Shown: in pieces, positions 1 to 8,606 of the stretch | How positions within the stretch are numbered: position 1 is the first letter of the stretch | How the letters are laid out: every line of letters starts with the position of its first letter | DNA from: Anaerolinea sp. | GTDB taxonomy: Bacteria > Chloroflexota > Anaerolineae > Aggregatilineales > UBA2796 | Assembly: GCA_014879835.1 (NCBI GenBank) | Contig: JACSRJ010000095.1 | Coordinates: 1-62,927 of the forward strand | Direction of reading: 5' to 3' | Length of the DNA: 62,927 nucleotides | Made by a program: the position numbers and the translations under genes | The notes under the pieces: model-generated | What the model was told of the DNA's origin: nothing | Databases searched by the model: none | What the model saw: the letters and a program-made list of their open reading frames with translations, nothing else

Positions 1-23
1 CGTCAGATGTGTATAAGAGACAG
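1..23 (+). other. Nextera/Tn5 adapter remnant (artefact)
   Basis: The window opens with CGTC followed by AGATGTGTATAAGAGACAG. The latter is the 19-base Tn5 mosaic end, and the whole 23 bases equal the 3' end of the Illumina Nextera read-1 adapter. This is untrimmed library sequence and not part of the organism. It marks a contig end: genomic sequence starts at about base 24. Confidence 0.97.
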
Positions 24-25
24 GT

Positions 26-244
26 ATAGGCGCAGTCTGGGCGCTACGTCGGGTTCGGTTACCATGGCGGCTCTTTGAAGGCCTGATCACATTGAGCGCC
101 GTATGTGCTGCGCTCTCCGGCTTGATTTTGTCCTTAAATGAGATCAACCGTCTGGGTATCCCTGCGCCTGTGGGCGTTGGGGCGATCATCACCATTCTCA
201 GCCTGATCGCCCACAGTGTTGGTGCGCTTTTGCCGCGAGGATAG
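26..244 (+). CDS. C-terminal fragment of a membrane protein
   Basis: This frame is open from the adapter junction to a TAG stop at 242-244. It encodes about 72 residues with two hydrophobic stretches, LITLSAVCAALSGLILSL and VGVGAIITILSLIAHSVGAL, separated by a short polar loop, so it is probably the last two membrane spans of an integral membrane protein. The 5' part lies off the contig. I do not recognise the family. Its stop is 15 bases from the end of the convergent GAF gene. Confidence 0.55.
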   Translation: MGAVWALRRVRLPWRLFEGLITLSAVCAALSGLILSLNEINRLGIPAPVGVGAIITILSLIAHSVGALLPRG

Positions 245-258
245 AAAGTTGTCTGGGG

Positions 259-1158
259 TTATTCTTCCTCGGTTTCTTTGTCCTCGTCACCTTCACGGCT
301 GCGGCGGCGGAGATTCTTCGCCTTGGCTTCGAGTTCCTTAAAGTACTCGGTGTTAGTGATCTCTCGAAGCTGCTTCTCTTTTTTGGTCTCATCGATCATG
401 ATCCGCAGTTCCTGAACTTCCCGCTCAGCTTTGACCAGATCGGCTTTGACCTGCGAGAACAGGCGGGCATTTTCGATGGCAATGGCAGCCTGATTAGCGA
501 ACGCCCCCAAGATGGGCAAACTCTCAGGGTTAAAAACCCCCTGCCCAATGTGGTTATCGGCGTACAATACCCCCACAATATGACCACGCACACTCAGAGG
601 GACACACACAATGGAGCGTAAAGCATGGCTCATTACGCTCTGCATCGCCTGAAAGCGGGCGTCATCTTGAGCGTTGGTGGTCAGGATGGGCTGTTTTTGC
701 TGGATGGCGGTATTGATGATCCCCCGGCTGAAAATAGCTTCCGTCTCAGTCAGCGTTTCTCGATCCCAATTACGGGCTGTTTTGAGTTCAAGCTGCCCGG
801 TATTTTTGTCATGAAGCATCAGATAACCGCGTTCCGCGCCCGTAAGCTGGATGACAGTGTCCATCACTTCTTCAAGGACACTGCTCAGATCGAGCGATGA
901 ATTGATGAGTGCAGTTGTGCGCACCAGCTCTTGAAGTTGATGCAGCCGTCCGGCATTTTGGGAGGCGCTTACCCCCACTGTATCGAGATCGCGGCGCAGT
1001 GCGCGCACCATGCCAGTCAAGTCCACTGAGAGTTGAATTCCACGTTTGCGAAGCGCCTGAAGGGTCTGCTCCAGCGTGCTCTCCAACCGATCCATATTTT
1101 GAGAGATGCGGCCGAAAGTTTCACTAATTGTGACTTTAGAGTCGCTTTGATCGCTCAT
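259..1158 (-). CDS. GAF domain protein with coiled-coil ends
   Basis: A 299-aa soluble protein. The N-terminal ~85 residues are predicted helical/coiled coil (LESTLEQTLQALRKRG). Residues about 85-230 form a GAF domain with the typical segments LTGAERGYLMLHD, SIVCVPLSVRGHIVGVLYADN and FANQAAIAIENARLF. The last 65 residues are a charged coiled coil ending in an acidic tail. GAF domains bind small ligands or chromophores and usually feed an output domain. Here no kinase, cyclase or HTH output is fused, so it may act through the coiled coil as an adaptor or scaffold. No signal peptide is visible, so it is cytoplasmic. It stands alone on the minus strand; the ligand cannot be told from sequence. 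Confidence 0.85.
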   Translation of the reverse strand: MSDQSDSKVTISETFGRISQNMDRLESTLEQTLQALRKRGIQLSVDLTGMVRALRRDLDTVGVSASQNAGRLHQLQELVRTTALINSSLDLSSVLEEVMDTVIQLTGAERGYLMLHDKNTGQLELKTARNWDRETLTETEAIFSRGIINTAIQQKQPILTTNAQDDARFQAMQSVMSHALRSIVCVPLSVRGHIVGVLYADNHIGQGVFNPESLPILGAFANQAAIAIENARLFSQVKADLVKAEREVQELRIMIDETKKEKQLREITNTEYFKELEAKAKNLRRRSREGDEDKETEEE

Positions 1159-1296
1159 CAGAGTGTCCTGTATTGTTTGCGCACCGCAGATTTCAGAAGA
1201 GATGATGAATAGTACAAGTATACGAGTCCTAACTGGTAATGTCTACAAATCTACCACATCTCATGCTAGACTAAAAATGGAGAGGTAGGAACAACT

Positions 1297-1527
1297 GTGA
1301 TGGAACAACTGAACCAGATGTTGGCGCAGCAGACGCTGTGGGGCTTGACCTATGGACAGACCGCCGTAGTGCTGCTGATCGCCGCTGGACTGGTGGTGGT
1401 CTGGATGATCTTCGGCACCGCCTTCCGCCTCGCCGGGGCGATTATGCGGGTAGGCTGCGCCTTGATCCTCGTCCTCTCTTGTGGCTGCATGGGGGTATTT
1501 CTGGTCACCAACCTGCTGCGCGGTTAA
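1297..1527 (+). CDS. small two-span membrane protein
   Basis: A 76-aa protein starting at GTG 1297 (or the adjacent ATG at 1300), behind GGAGAGGTAGG at about 1279-1289. Two hydrophobic segments are visible: TAVVLLIAAGLVVVWMIFG and ALILVLSCGCMGVFLVTNLL, so it is likely a hairpin-like inner-membrane protein. No family is recognised. Its stop overlaps the 3' end of the convergent DUF3267 gene by four bases. Confidence 0.6.
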   Translation: MMEQLNQMLAQQTLWGLTYGQTAVVLLIAAGLVVVWMIFGTAFRLAGAIMRVGCALILVLSCGCMGVFLVTNLLRG

Positions 1528-2156
1528 GCCTCTGATTGCCCAGAGACGGGCAAGAAGAGTTCAGCCCCTTCACCAAAATCACGTATCAAAAGGCTGGCGG
1601 GCATTCTCAGGCAGATATAGGTAAACCATAAGTCACCCACTGCTCCACCAACATTGGCCGCTGCGATTAGGATCACAAGGGTGCGGGTTTCGCCACTTAC
1701 CAGAGGCAGGATCAAGATGCTGATTAGGCTGATGCCCACCAGTGGCAAAAGCGCCACCACCAAATAGGCTGAGCGGGGTAGGTACATGTGCGCAGCACTG
1801 GCAAAGGCCACCCCTTTACGCAGACTCACCCCATAACGAGGCTGCGCTCCGAATAAGCTGAAGCCTAATCCATGAAAAAGTTCATGAATGGTGAGCATGA
1901 TCACAAAACCGATCACAAAAAGCGCCACCATACCTAATGGCGTTACGCCCAAAAGCGGATTGTTACCTTCTCGTGGCAAGGTACGTTCCAACAGACCAAA
2001 AATGAACACCCCCACCCCAATCAGCACAAACCCACCGATGTTTAACCAAAACATGACCTGAAACGAATCGATTTCAATACGGCGCACTGGACGGTAATGT
2101 GTCGGAAGGGCTGATAACGCCCGCCACCCTAAAACGTTTGGGGTTTGATCTGTCAT
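1524..2156 (-). CDS. DUF3267 membrane protein, putative zinc metallopeptidase
   Basis: A 210-aa membrane protein with four or five hydrophobic segments. Residues 90-95 read IHELFH, a zincin-type HExxH motif placed at the end of a transmembrane helix, as in the DUF3267 family (putative membrane zinc peptidase). The HELFH is followed by GLGFSLFGAQPRYG, also typical of that family. The substrate is unknown. Members of other site-2-protease-like families also carry HExxH in a membrane helix, but the downstream pattern fits DUF3267 best. A single gene, not clearly in an operon. Confidence 0.75.
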   Translation of the reverse strand: MTDQTPNVLGWRALSALPTHYRPVRRIEIDSFQVMFWLNIGGFVLIGVGVFIFGLLERTLPREGNNPLLGVTPLGMVALFVIGFVIMLTIHELFHGLGFSLFGAQPRYGVSLRKGVAFASAAHMYLPRSAYLVVALLPLVGISLISILILPLVSGETRTLVILIAAANVGGAVGDLWFTYICLRMPASLLIRDFGEGAELFLPVSGQSEA

Positions 2157-2189
2157 TGAGCCTCCATCAAACCGGCCCCTTTAATAAAT

Positions 2190-2223
2190 ACAGGGCAAAC
2201 AAGTTCAACTGGGTTAATCCTAC
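2190..2223 (-). repeat. short dispersed repeat, copy 1 (end motif)
   Basis: Read on the minus strand this segment gives TAGGATTAACCCAGTTGAAC and continues CTTGTTTGCCCTGT. It aligns over about 34 bases with plus-strand 8302-8335 and, over a shorter length, with minus-strand 27851-27873. At 8302 and 27851 the same motif lies beside the larger GC-rich palindromic repeat, so it looks like an end or arm of that family that is also found alone. Confidence 0.6.
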
Positions 2224-2367
2224 TCGTTTTCGCTCCATTATCTCCCTTACCACACTTTGACGCGATTACCTTGGGACACACTTGAGACACAACGGGTAAC
2301 CGCTGTTTCAAAAGGCATACTGGCGGTATCATTGATAGGTAATCTATATTAGGGCAAGGAACATGCC

Positions 2368-2676
2368 ATGCAGGTTCGGCTCTTGTTGATGTACGACATT
2401 CTGCCCGGACGAGATCAAGAGTATTTCGAGTTTCTAGTCCGTGAGCTTGCGCCGGGGCTGGCGCGTCTGGGCATCCAACCCAACGAAAACTGGTATACCC
2501 AATTTGGGGAGTACCCTCAGATTCTTTTGGGTGGCATTGGGGAGAGTTACGCGGCGGTCAAAAAGACCCTCTCTAGCAAAGAGTGGGAGGCGCTGCGCAA
2601 AAAAATGGCGGAGTACGTCACCAATATCCAGCACAAGGTCGTCCGAATGTCTCCCTATTTCCCATTGGTCAAATGA
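2368..2676 (+). CDS. conserved hypothetical protein, 102 aa
   Basis: A 102-aa soluble protein starting at ATG 2368, with GGGCAAGGAAC just upstream. No signal peptide or membrane span. The N-terminus VRLLLMYDILPGRDQEYFEFL resembles the first strand and helix of small ferredoxin-like (dimeric alpha-beta barrel) proteins, but this is only a fold-level impression. I do not recognise a function. It is followed 43 bases later by the kinase gene on the same strand and may be co-transcribed with it. Confidence 0.65.
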   Translation: MQVRLLLMYDILPGRDQEYFEFLVRELAPGLARLGIQPNENWYTQFGEYPQILLGGIGESYAAVKKTLSSKEWEALRKKMAEYVTNIQHKVVRMSPYFPLVK

Positions 2677-2719
2677 CGTTCTGAAAATGATGATCTGAAT
2701 TGGTGGACTCAGGCGCATC

Positions 2720-5700
2720 ATGGAAATCATCGGCGGACGTTATCGCCTGCTCGAAAGGCTTGGCGGTGGAGGCATGGGCACGGTCTATCGTGCCTCAGAC
2801 CGACTCACCGGGCAAATGGTTGCCCTGAAGCGGGTGCTGACTCACCCCGATCAGCTTCAGTTCGCCACTGCGCTCACCGCCAGCACAGATCCTCGGCTTG
2901 CGCTGGCACAGGAATTCCGGGCGCTTTCCTCACTGCGTCACCCCAATATCATCAGCGTCCGTGATTACGGCTTCGACTCCGACGGGCTACCCTATTACAC
3001 CATGGATTTGCTCGAACACCCGCTCGACCTTCTTCAGGCGGGTAGAGGGGTCTCACTTCCAACTCAGGTGAGTCTGATCATTCAACTGCTTCAGGCGCTG
3101 GTATACCTCCATCGAAGGGGCTTTGTACACCGCGATCTCAAACCCGGCAACGTCCTTTTTCATCTAGGATTAATCAAAGTCCTCGACTTTGGGCTTTCGG
3201 TGGCGGCTGATCAAAAGAGTGGGATTGTGGGCACCTTAACTTACATCGCCCCGGAAGTCCTCGATGAGCAGCCCGCGGGAACTTCTGCCGATCTTTATGC
3301 GGTAGGGGTTATGGCCTACGAAATGTTGGTTGGCAAACATCCTTTTGAGACTCGCAGTTCCTATGAGTTCATGTTTAAAGTCATGAACGAGGAACCCGAC
3401 CTAACCCCGATCCCCTCAGAGTCCATGCGCCCGATCATCGGCAAACTGCTGCAAAAAGAGCCGTCTGAACGTTATCCCGATGCGAGTGAGACCATTCGGG
3501 CTTTGTGTGCCGCAACCGATCTGCCCCTACCGCCGGAGACCGGTGCGATTCGTGAGAGCTTTTTGCAGGCAGCGCGTTTTGTGGGGCGGGATGCAGAACT
3601 CAATCAGCTTACGGGGGCCCTTGATCATGCCATCCTCGGCACGGGCAGCGCATGGCTCATTGAAGGCGAAAGTGGCGTGGGGAAATCGCGCTTGCTGGAG
3701 GAACTGCGCAGTGTGGGGTTGGTGAGGGGTGCGCTGGTTTTGCGGGGCAGTGCTGTTAACACCGGCGGGCTGCCTTATCAACCATGGCGTGATCCCTTAC
3801 GAAGGCTGCTGCTTTCGTTGGAAAACATCAGCGACCGTGAAGGCAGCATCCTCAAAACCATCCTGCCTGATCTCAATACCCTGCTGGGGCGTGACTTCCC
3901 CCCGGCCCCTGAAACCGATCCCGCAGCCGCCCGCGCCCGTCTGATCACCGTTGTGATCGATCTGATCAAGACAGTTCGGCAGCCCCTTTTGTTCATCCTT
4001 GAGGACTTCCACTGGGCCGGGGCAGAGAGTCTAGAACTGCTTGACAAACTGTGTCGGGCCATCCAAGAGGCTTCAGCGGGACAGCTCTCCTTGATGGTGG
4101 TGGTCAGTTTTCGCATTGATGAAGCCCCACCCATCTATCCAAACGGGGTTCAGGTGGTGCGCCTCAAGCGGCTTTCATCGGCAGCCATGAGCGAACTAAG
4201 TGAATCAATCCTCGGCTCCGTAGGGCGTGATCCGACGCTGGTAGAGTTTCTGGAACGCGAGACTGAAGGCAACGTCTTTTTTGTGGTGGAGGTCGTCCGG
4301 GCGCTGGCCGAAGAAGCGGGCAAATTGGAGCGGATTGCGGCCAAAGCCCTACCCCAGCATATGGCGGTGGGTGGGGTGATGCTCATCGCCAAACGTCGGT
4401 TGGAGCGGGTGCCCCTGCGGGCCCGAGGGCTGCTCCAACTGGCCGCGATTTTAGGGCGCTACCCTGATCTGGATGTACTGGAGGCCTCCAACCCCGAAGG
4501 TGAACTAGAGCGGTGGCTAGATGAATGTGCGGAGGTCGCCGTTTTTGAGTTCTTCGCGGGGCAGTGGGGTTTCGCCCATGAACGCCTGCGTGAAGCCATG
4601 CTCAACGAAATGCACGAAGGGGAGCGGCGCGCCCTTCACCGTCGTGCCGCGGTCAGTATTGAGCAGGTCTACCCGCACCACCCAGAGCAGGCGGCGGCGC
4701 TGGCTTTTCATTGGCGACAGGCAGGCGATTATGGCAAGGAGATGACCTATGCGGCGCTGGCGGGCACGCAGGCCTTTCAGGCGGGCGCTTATGATGACGC
4801 CCTGAAGTATCTCAACCGTGCCTTGGAACTGATGTCTAAGCGTGATGCGATGCAGCTCACCCCCAGCGCACGCCTCAATCAGGCGGCGTTGGAGCGTCAG
4901 GTTGCCAAGGTGTTGTTTGATGCTGGACGTTTGTCCGAATCCCGTACCCATCTGGTGCGGGGATTGACTCTCTTGGGTTACCCGATCCCCACAAGCCGTG
5001 CGGGCAAAATCTTGGGCACGCTCAGGAATGCCGGTGAGCAAACCATCCGGCGGATTCGCCCCAACGCCCACGCCTCCCAACCGGTGACGGTGCGTGGCTC
5101 AATGGTTGAGGCATCGCATTTTTATGAAATGATTGCCCGTACCGATTATCTAGCGGGTAACTTTTTAAATGGCATTTTTTCGGCCCTGCGTGGACTCAAT
5201 TTAGCCGAACGCTCCCACAGTGCCGGCACCCGGGCTAAGTTGGGGGCTTCGGTGGGCATCGCTCTGTCCTTTGTGCCTATGCACAATGTCGCCCTTCTTT
5301 ATGCGGAACAAGCGCTGCAAATCGCCCGTGCCCAGACTGATCCCTCTACCCTTCAAGCGACTTTGTTTAATGTCGGGGTGCTTCAACTTAGCCTTGGACG
5401 GTGGGATTTATCCCGGGCCTCGCTGCTTGAAGCCAGTGAGATCGCAGATCGGATCAAAGATCGGGCCCGATTTCAGGACAGTGCCCGATTCTTAGCCCTC
5501 CAATTGAATTTTCAGGGTGAGTTTGCCCGCGCCGCCCAAATTTTTGAAGACGCCCACACCCTTGCCCAGCGTTCGGCCGATGTCTTGGGCCAGACCTATG
5601 CTTTAATCGGATTGAGCGAGTCGTTTTTGCCTCAGGGACGCACTGAGGAAGCCGCTTCAGCGCTGGAACGTGCCGCTGAACACCTCAAGGGGATCGATCC

Positions 5701-6274
5701 TGATTTGATCCGTAATGCCGCTATCTGGTGTTATGGGCAGGCAGCGCTCGCCTTTGATCGTCTGGGTCAGCCCCAACGTGCCGCAGCATTTGCCGCCGCT
5801 GCCGAAGCCCAGATCGGACGCAAACTTTCCGGGATTTTTGCCCTGAGTGGTTATGTCAGTTTGGGGGAGTACTACGCGGCAGCGCTTGCCAGCGGTGACA
5901 GAGGGTGTGCCCCCCGTCTCAAAAACCTGATCGGGGCAATGGGTCGTTACGCCCGCTGGTCTCCAGTGGCCGAACCCCACTATTGGCGGCTTCAGGGGCA
6001 CTGGGAAGCACTTACCGCATCCCAACATGGCAAGGGTGACTCCCATGCTGGGCTGCGATCCTATCGCCGCAGCCTAGATGCGGCTATTCGCCGTGCGATG
6101 CCCTATGAGCGTGCTCGCGCTTATTATCATTTGGGCATTCTGCTCACCCCAGAACACCGCGACCGCCGCCGTTATCTGAATGAAGCCCGCGAAATTCTGG
6201 GGGCAATTGGAGCGTACTTTGATCTAACCCGCACCCGCGAGGCGCTTACGGTGGAGCGCCAGCAGATCGGATAA
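2720..6274 (+). CDS. Ser/Thr protein kinase fused to AAA ATPase and TPR repeats
   Basis: An 1184-aa cytoplasmic regulator. Residues 8-265 are a Hanks-type kinase: Gly-rich loop LGGGGMGTVY (14-23), Lys37, HRDLKPGN (137-144), DFG (157-159) and APE (177-179), so all catalytic residues are present. Residues about 286-560 are an AAA/STAND-type ATPase: FVGRDAEL, Walker A GESGVGKS (316-323) and Walker B FILEDFHWA (425-433). The remaining ~550 residues are helical TPR-like repeats. This architecture is that of PknK-like/adenylate-cyclase-like signal-integrating ATPases: kinase output with a nucleotide switch and a TPR sensor. No membrane span and no DNA-binding domain were seen. The 3' end overlaps the convergent homoserine dehydrogenase gene by 51 bases. 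Confidence 0.92.
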   Translation: MEIIGGRYRLLERLGGGGMGTVYRASDRLTGQMVALKRVLTHPDQLQFATALTASTDPRLALAQEFRALSSLRHPNIISVRDYGFDSDGLPYYTMDLLEHPLDLLQAGRGVSLPTQVSLIIQLLQALVYLHRRGFVHRDLKPGNVLFHLGLIKVLDFGLSVAADQKSGIVGTLTYIAPEVLDEQPAGTSADLYAVGVMAYEMLVGKHPFETRSSYEFMFKVMNEEPDLTPIPSESMRPIIGKLLQKEPSERYPDASETIRALCAATDLPLPPETGAIRESFLQAARFVGRDAELNQLTGALDHAILGTGSAWLIEGESGVGKSRLLEELRSVGLVRGALVLRGSAVNTGGLPYQPWRDPLRRLLLSLENISDREGSILKTILPDLNTLLGRDFPPAPETDPAAARARLITVVIDLIKTVRQPLLFILEDFHWAGAESLELLDKLCRAIQEASAGQLSLMVVVSFRIDEAPPIYPNGVQVVRLKRLSSAAMSELSESILGSVGRDPTLVEFLERETEGNVFFVVEVVRALAEEAGKLERIAAKALPQHMAVGGVMLIAKRRLERVPLRARGLLQLAAILGRYPDLDVLEASNPEGELERWLDECAEVAVFEFFAGQWGFAHERLREAMLNEMHEGERRALHRRAAVSIEQVYPHHPEQAAALAFHWRQAGDYGKEMTYAALAGTQAFQAGAYDDALKYLNRALELMSKRDAMQLTPSARLNQAALERQVAKVLFDAGRLSESRTHLVRGLTLLGYPIPTSRAGKILGTLRNAGEQTIRRIRPNAHASQPVTVRGSMVEASHFYEMIARTDYLAGNFLNGIFSALRGLNLAERSHSAGTRAKLGASVGIALSFVPMHNVALLYAEQALQIARAQTDPSTLQATLFNVGVLQLSLGRWDLSRASLLEASEIADRIKDRARFQDSARFLALQLNFQGEFARAAQIFEDAHTLAQRSADVLGQTYALIGLSESFLPQGRTEEAASALERAAEHLKGIDPDLIRNAAIWCYGQAALAFDRLGQPQRAAAFAAAAEAQIGRKLSGIFALSGYVSLGEYYAAALASGDRGCAPRLKNLIGAMGRYARWSPVAEPHYWRLQGHWEALTASQHGKGDSHAGLRSYRRSLDAAIRRAMPYERARAYYHLGILLTPEHRDRRRYLNEAREILGAIGAYFDLTRTREALTVERQQIG

Positions 6275-7273
6275 GACCGCAAAACCTGTAGGTACGCCTC
6301 CCGCGCCAGCCCCAGTGAGGGTGACCCCGCCCATTTCCTCGGTCACATAGGTCACTGCGTTCATGATCCCTTCCACCCCCGCTAACGGATCGCTTAGGGG
6401 CAGTCGGATCGGTTTGACAGAGGCTTCAACCTTCCCGTCAGTGAGTCGTGCGCTGGCAATCAATTTCCAGCGTTCGCCCGCCGCGCTGGCTTCCGCAATT
6501 GCCTGTGGACCAATCTCTGTGATCCCGTGGCAGTCCATCTGATCAAGGCGCAGGGTCTGCCCAAAAAGCAGCGCGATCAGGATGATCAACTTGCCTGCCG
6601 CGTCGTAACCTTCCACATCCGCGGTCGGATCGGTCTCGGCGTAACCTTTCGCCTGCGCTTCAGCCAGCGCTTCCGCGTAAGATGCGCCGGCTTCCATCCG
6701 CGAGAGCATGTAGTTGGTCGTCCCGTTGATCACCCCTCGAATTTCGCTGATGCGGCTTCCTGCCAGCGCTTCCTGAGCCAGACGCACCGCGGGTGTGCCC
6801 CCCATGACCACCCCTTCATAACCAAAAAAGAGTCCCGCATCTTTGGCCAGCGCGGAGAGTTCTGGGTAGGCGGTGGCGATGGGTGCTTTGTTCACGGTGA
6901 TCACGTTTTTGCCTGCCTGAAAAGCACGCTTGACCTGAGCTACAGCCGGCCCGGGATCGGCCAGATCGGTTGGGGTAGCAAGGATCAAGGTGTCTGCTTC
7001 AGGGTGAGCAATCATCGCTGCTGCATCTAGATCGCGGCGCAGTTTGGGGCTTCCCGGATAGGCTGACAGCCCACCGCCTTGGGCCGCGTGAAGGAGGGCA
7101 CTGGTATCCAGCCCGGTGGGATCAAACAGGGATGCACGCCGGGTATAGACGCCCACAATCTGTGCCCCAAACTGATAACGGACCCGAAGATCATCCGCCT
7201 TGTCCCGCAGAAGTCGGGCGAATCCCTGCCCCACTGCCCCAAAACCCAACAAGACCAATCGATAGGTGTACAT
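6224..7273 (-). CDS. hom: homoserine dehydrogenase
   Basis: NAD(P)-dependent reduction of aspartate semialdehyde to homoserine, in threonine and methionine synthesis. With ATG at 7273 the protein is 349 aa and begins MYTYRLVLLGFGAVGQG, placing the Rossmann GxGxxG at residues 10-15. A longer frame to 7366 adds 31 residues of non-conserved sequence and is rejected. The family segments VNKAPIA, GYEGVVMGGTPAVR, GTTNYMLSRM and YAETDPTADVEGYDAAGKL (substrate and catalytic region) are present. There is no C-terminal ACT domain, so it is the short form without the usual threonine-feedback module. It lies 100 bases downstream of the beta-hydroxyacid dehydrogenase on the same strand. Confidence 0.93.
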   Translation of the reverse strand: MYTYRLVLLGFGAVGQGFARLLRDKADDLRVRYQFGAQIVGVYTRRASLFDPTGLDTSALLHAAQGGGLSAYPGSPKLRRDLDAAAMIAHPEADTLILATPTDLADPGPAVAQVKRAFQAGKNVITVNKAPIATAYPELSALAKDAGLFFGYEGVVMGGTPAVRLAQEALAGSRISEIRGVINGTTNYMLSRMEAGASYAEALAEAQAKGYAETDPTADVEGYDAAGKLIILIALLFGQTLRLDQMDCHGITEIGPQAIAEASAAGERWKLIASARLTDGKVEASVKPIRLPLSDPLAGVEGIMNAVTYVTEEMGGVTLTGAGAGGVPTGFAVLSDLLALHRKRLAGAG

Positions 7274-7373
7274 CCTGACTCGCTTTCTGAACCCTGCATC
7301 GCTTGAGAGCCTATTTATCCATTGTGCATGAGGAAGGGGCGATTGGGAATGTTCAAGAATGCCCAATCCATTT

Positions 7374-8270
7374 TTACTTGCCTACCCGAACCCGGGCCAG
7401 ACGCTCCAGCACGCTTAAAACTGCTGAATTATCAAGCTCCCCTTCCCCTTGATCTTCAACCATCTGGCGGAATAGATCGGCGGTGATCGCACTCAGGGGC
7501 AGGGGCGCGCCGTAGGTCTCGCCAGTCTCAAGGATGATCTTCAGGTCTTTGAGCTGCATCCGCGCCTTAAAACCGGGCTGGCGGTTGCCCTCTTTGAGCC
7601 GGGGCGGTTTGGTATCCAGAGTCCAGCACTGGGCCGCGCCGCCTTTGATGGCCTCGACCACTTTGAAGGGATCAACGCCCGCCTTTTGGGCGAAAACTAG
7701 CAGTTCGCCCATCGCCGACATCTGCGCCGCAACCATGATCTGGTTGGCAGCCTTGGCGATCTGGCCCGCACCGCTCTCACCCACCAGCGTCCAGCTTTTG
7801 CCCATAGCCTCAAAAAGCGGGGTGGCTTTCTCAAAGGTCGCTGTGCTGCCCCCCACCATAAAGACCAGCGTCCCGTTGATGGCCCCGATCTGCCCACCGC
7901 TTACAGGTGCATCTAACATCTCGATACCTTTTGGGGTCAGGTCAGCAGCGATCCGCCGCGCCGTTTCTGGTTTGATGGTGCTGTTGTCGATCACGATCAG
8001 TCCGGGGCGAGCGCCTTCAACCACCCCATCCTTGCCCAAAATCACCGTTTCCACGTCGGGCGAATCGGGCAGGTTGGTGCAGAGGATGTCCACCTGTGTG
8101 GCCACTTCGCGGGGGGAAGTGGCCGCTTGCGCACCCTCCGCCACCAATTGATCTACAATGGCGCGGCTGCGATTGTGAACCACAACCGAAAAACCCGCTT
8201 TTAAGAGGTTGCGGGCCATGGGGGCGCCCATAAGGCCCAAACCGATATAGCCTACCCGAATGCCTGTCAT
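7374..8270 (-). CDS. NAD(P)-dependent beta-hydroxyacid dehydrogenase (2-hydroxy-3-oxopropionate reductase type)
   Basis: A 298-aa oxidoreductase of the 3-hydroxyisobutyrate dehydrogenase/tartronate semialdehyde reductase family. Seen: Rossmann motif YIGLGLMGAPMA (8-19), substrate-binding DAPVSGGQIG (120-129), and GESGAGQIAKAANQ (164-177) with catalytic Lys173. Length is normal for the family. The exact substrate (3-hydroxyisobutyrate, tartronate semialdehyde, succinic semialdehyde or another) cannot be fixed from these motifs. Start ATG 8270 is preceded on the minus strand by AAGGAGC. The homoserine dehydrogenase gene follows 100 bases downstream; a shared operon is possible but not proven. 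Confidence 0.88.
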   Translation of the reverse strand: MTGIRVGYIGLGLMGAPMARNLLKAGFSVVVHNRSRAIVDQLVAEGAQAATSPREVATQVDILCTNLPDSPDVETVILGKDGVVEGARPGLIVIDNSTIKPETARRIAADLTPKGIEMLDAPVSGGQIGAINGTLVFMVGGSTATFEKATPLFEAMGKSWTLVGESGAGQIAKAANQIMVAAQMSAMGELLVFAQKAGVDPFKVVEAIKGGAAQCWTLDTKPPRLKEGNRQPGFKARMQLKDLKIILETGETYGAPLPLSAITADLFRQMVEDQGEGELDNSAVLSVLERLARVRVGK

Positions 8271-8301
8271 GATGGTTTGCTCCTTAGCAGAATGCTTTCA
8301 T

Positions 8302-8335
8302 TAGGACTTACGCAGTTGAACTTGTTTATCCCGTG
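8302..8335 (+). repeat. short dispersed repeat, copy 2 (end motif)
   Basis: Reads TAGGACTTACGCAGTTGAAC, then CTTGTTTATCCCGTG. It matches the minus strand of 2190-2223 over about 34 bases, and minus-strand 27851-27873 over about 22. It lies about 60 bases before the GC-rich palindromic repeat at 8398, which suggests that the two together form one mobile or amplified unit. Confidence 0.6.
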
Positions 8336-8397
8336 TTTGTCGAGAAGGGCATTTTGAGAAGCCCTTTGAGAACTTATCCTTGGATGATCAACTTCGC

Positions 8398-8594
8398 CCT
8401 CACCCCCGGCCCCTCTCCCGACCGCCGCTTCGCGGCTTGGAGAGGGGTGAAAATCTTTTGGGGGTGTCCACCACAGCCCCCAATTGGGGAGTCCGAGGGG
8501 TTTACCCCTCAAGAATCTGATCCCCCCCTTCTACCGCGTGCGGACGGGCACCGCGAAGCGGTCGAGGAAAGGGGGGATGAGGGGACAAGTACTT
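8398..8594 (+). repeat. GC-rich palindromic dispersed repeat, copy A
   Basis: This fills most of the 336-base gap between two minus-strand genes. It starts CCTCACCCCCGGCCCCTCTC, includes the hairpin-forming CCGCCGCTTCGCGGC, the CCCCAATTGGGG palindrome and the 16-bp palindrome GAGGGGTTTACCCCTC, then AAGAATCTGAT, and ends GGGGGATGAGGGG. A close copy is at 34509-34690 in the same orientation. A third copy, inverted and split by an IS3 element, is at 27935-28011 plus 29249-29365. No coding potential is evident. Nested palindromes are the mark of REP/MITE-like elements. Confidence 0.8.
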
Positions 8595-8606
8595 AACTCC
8601 CCCGTT

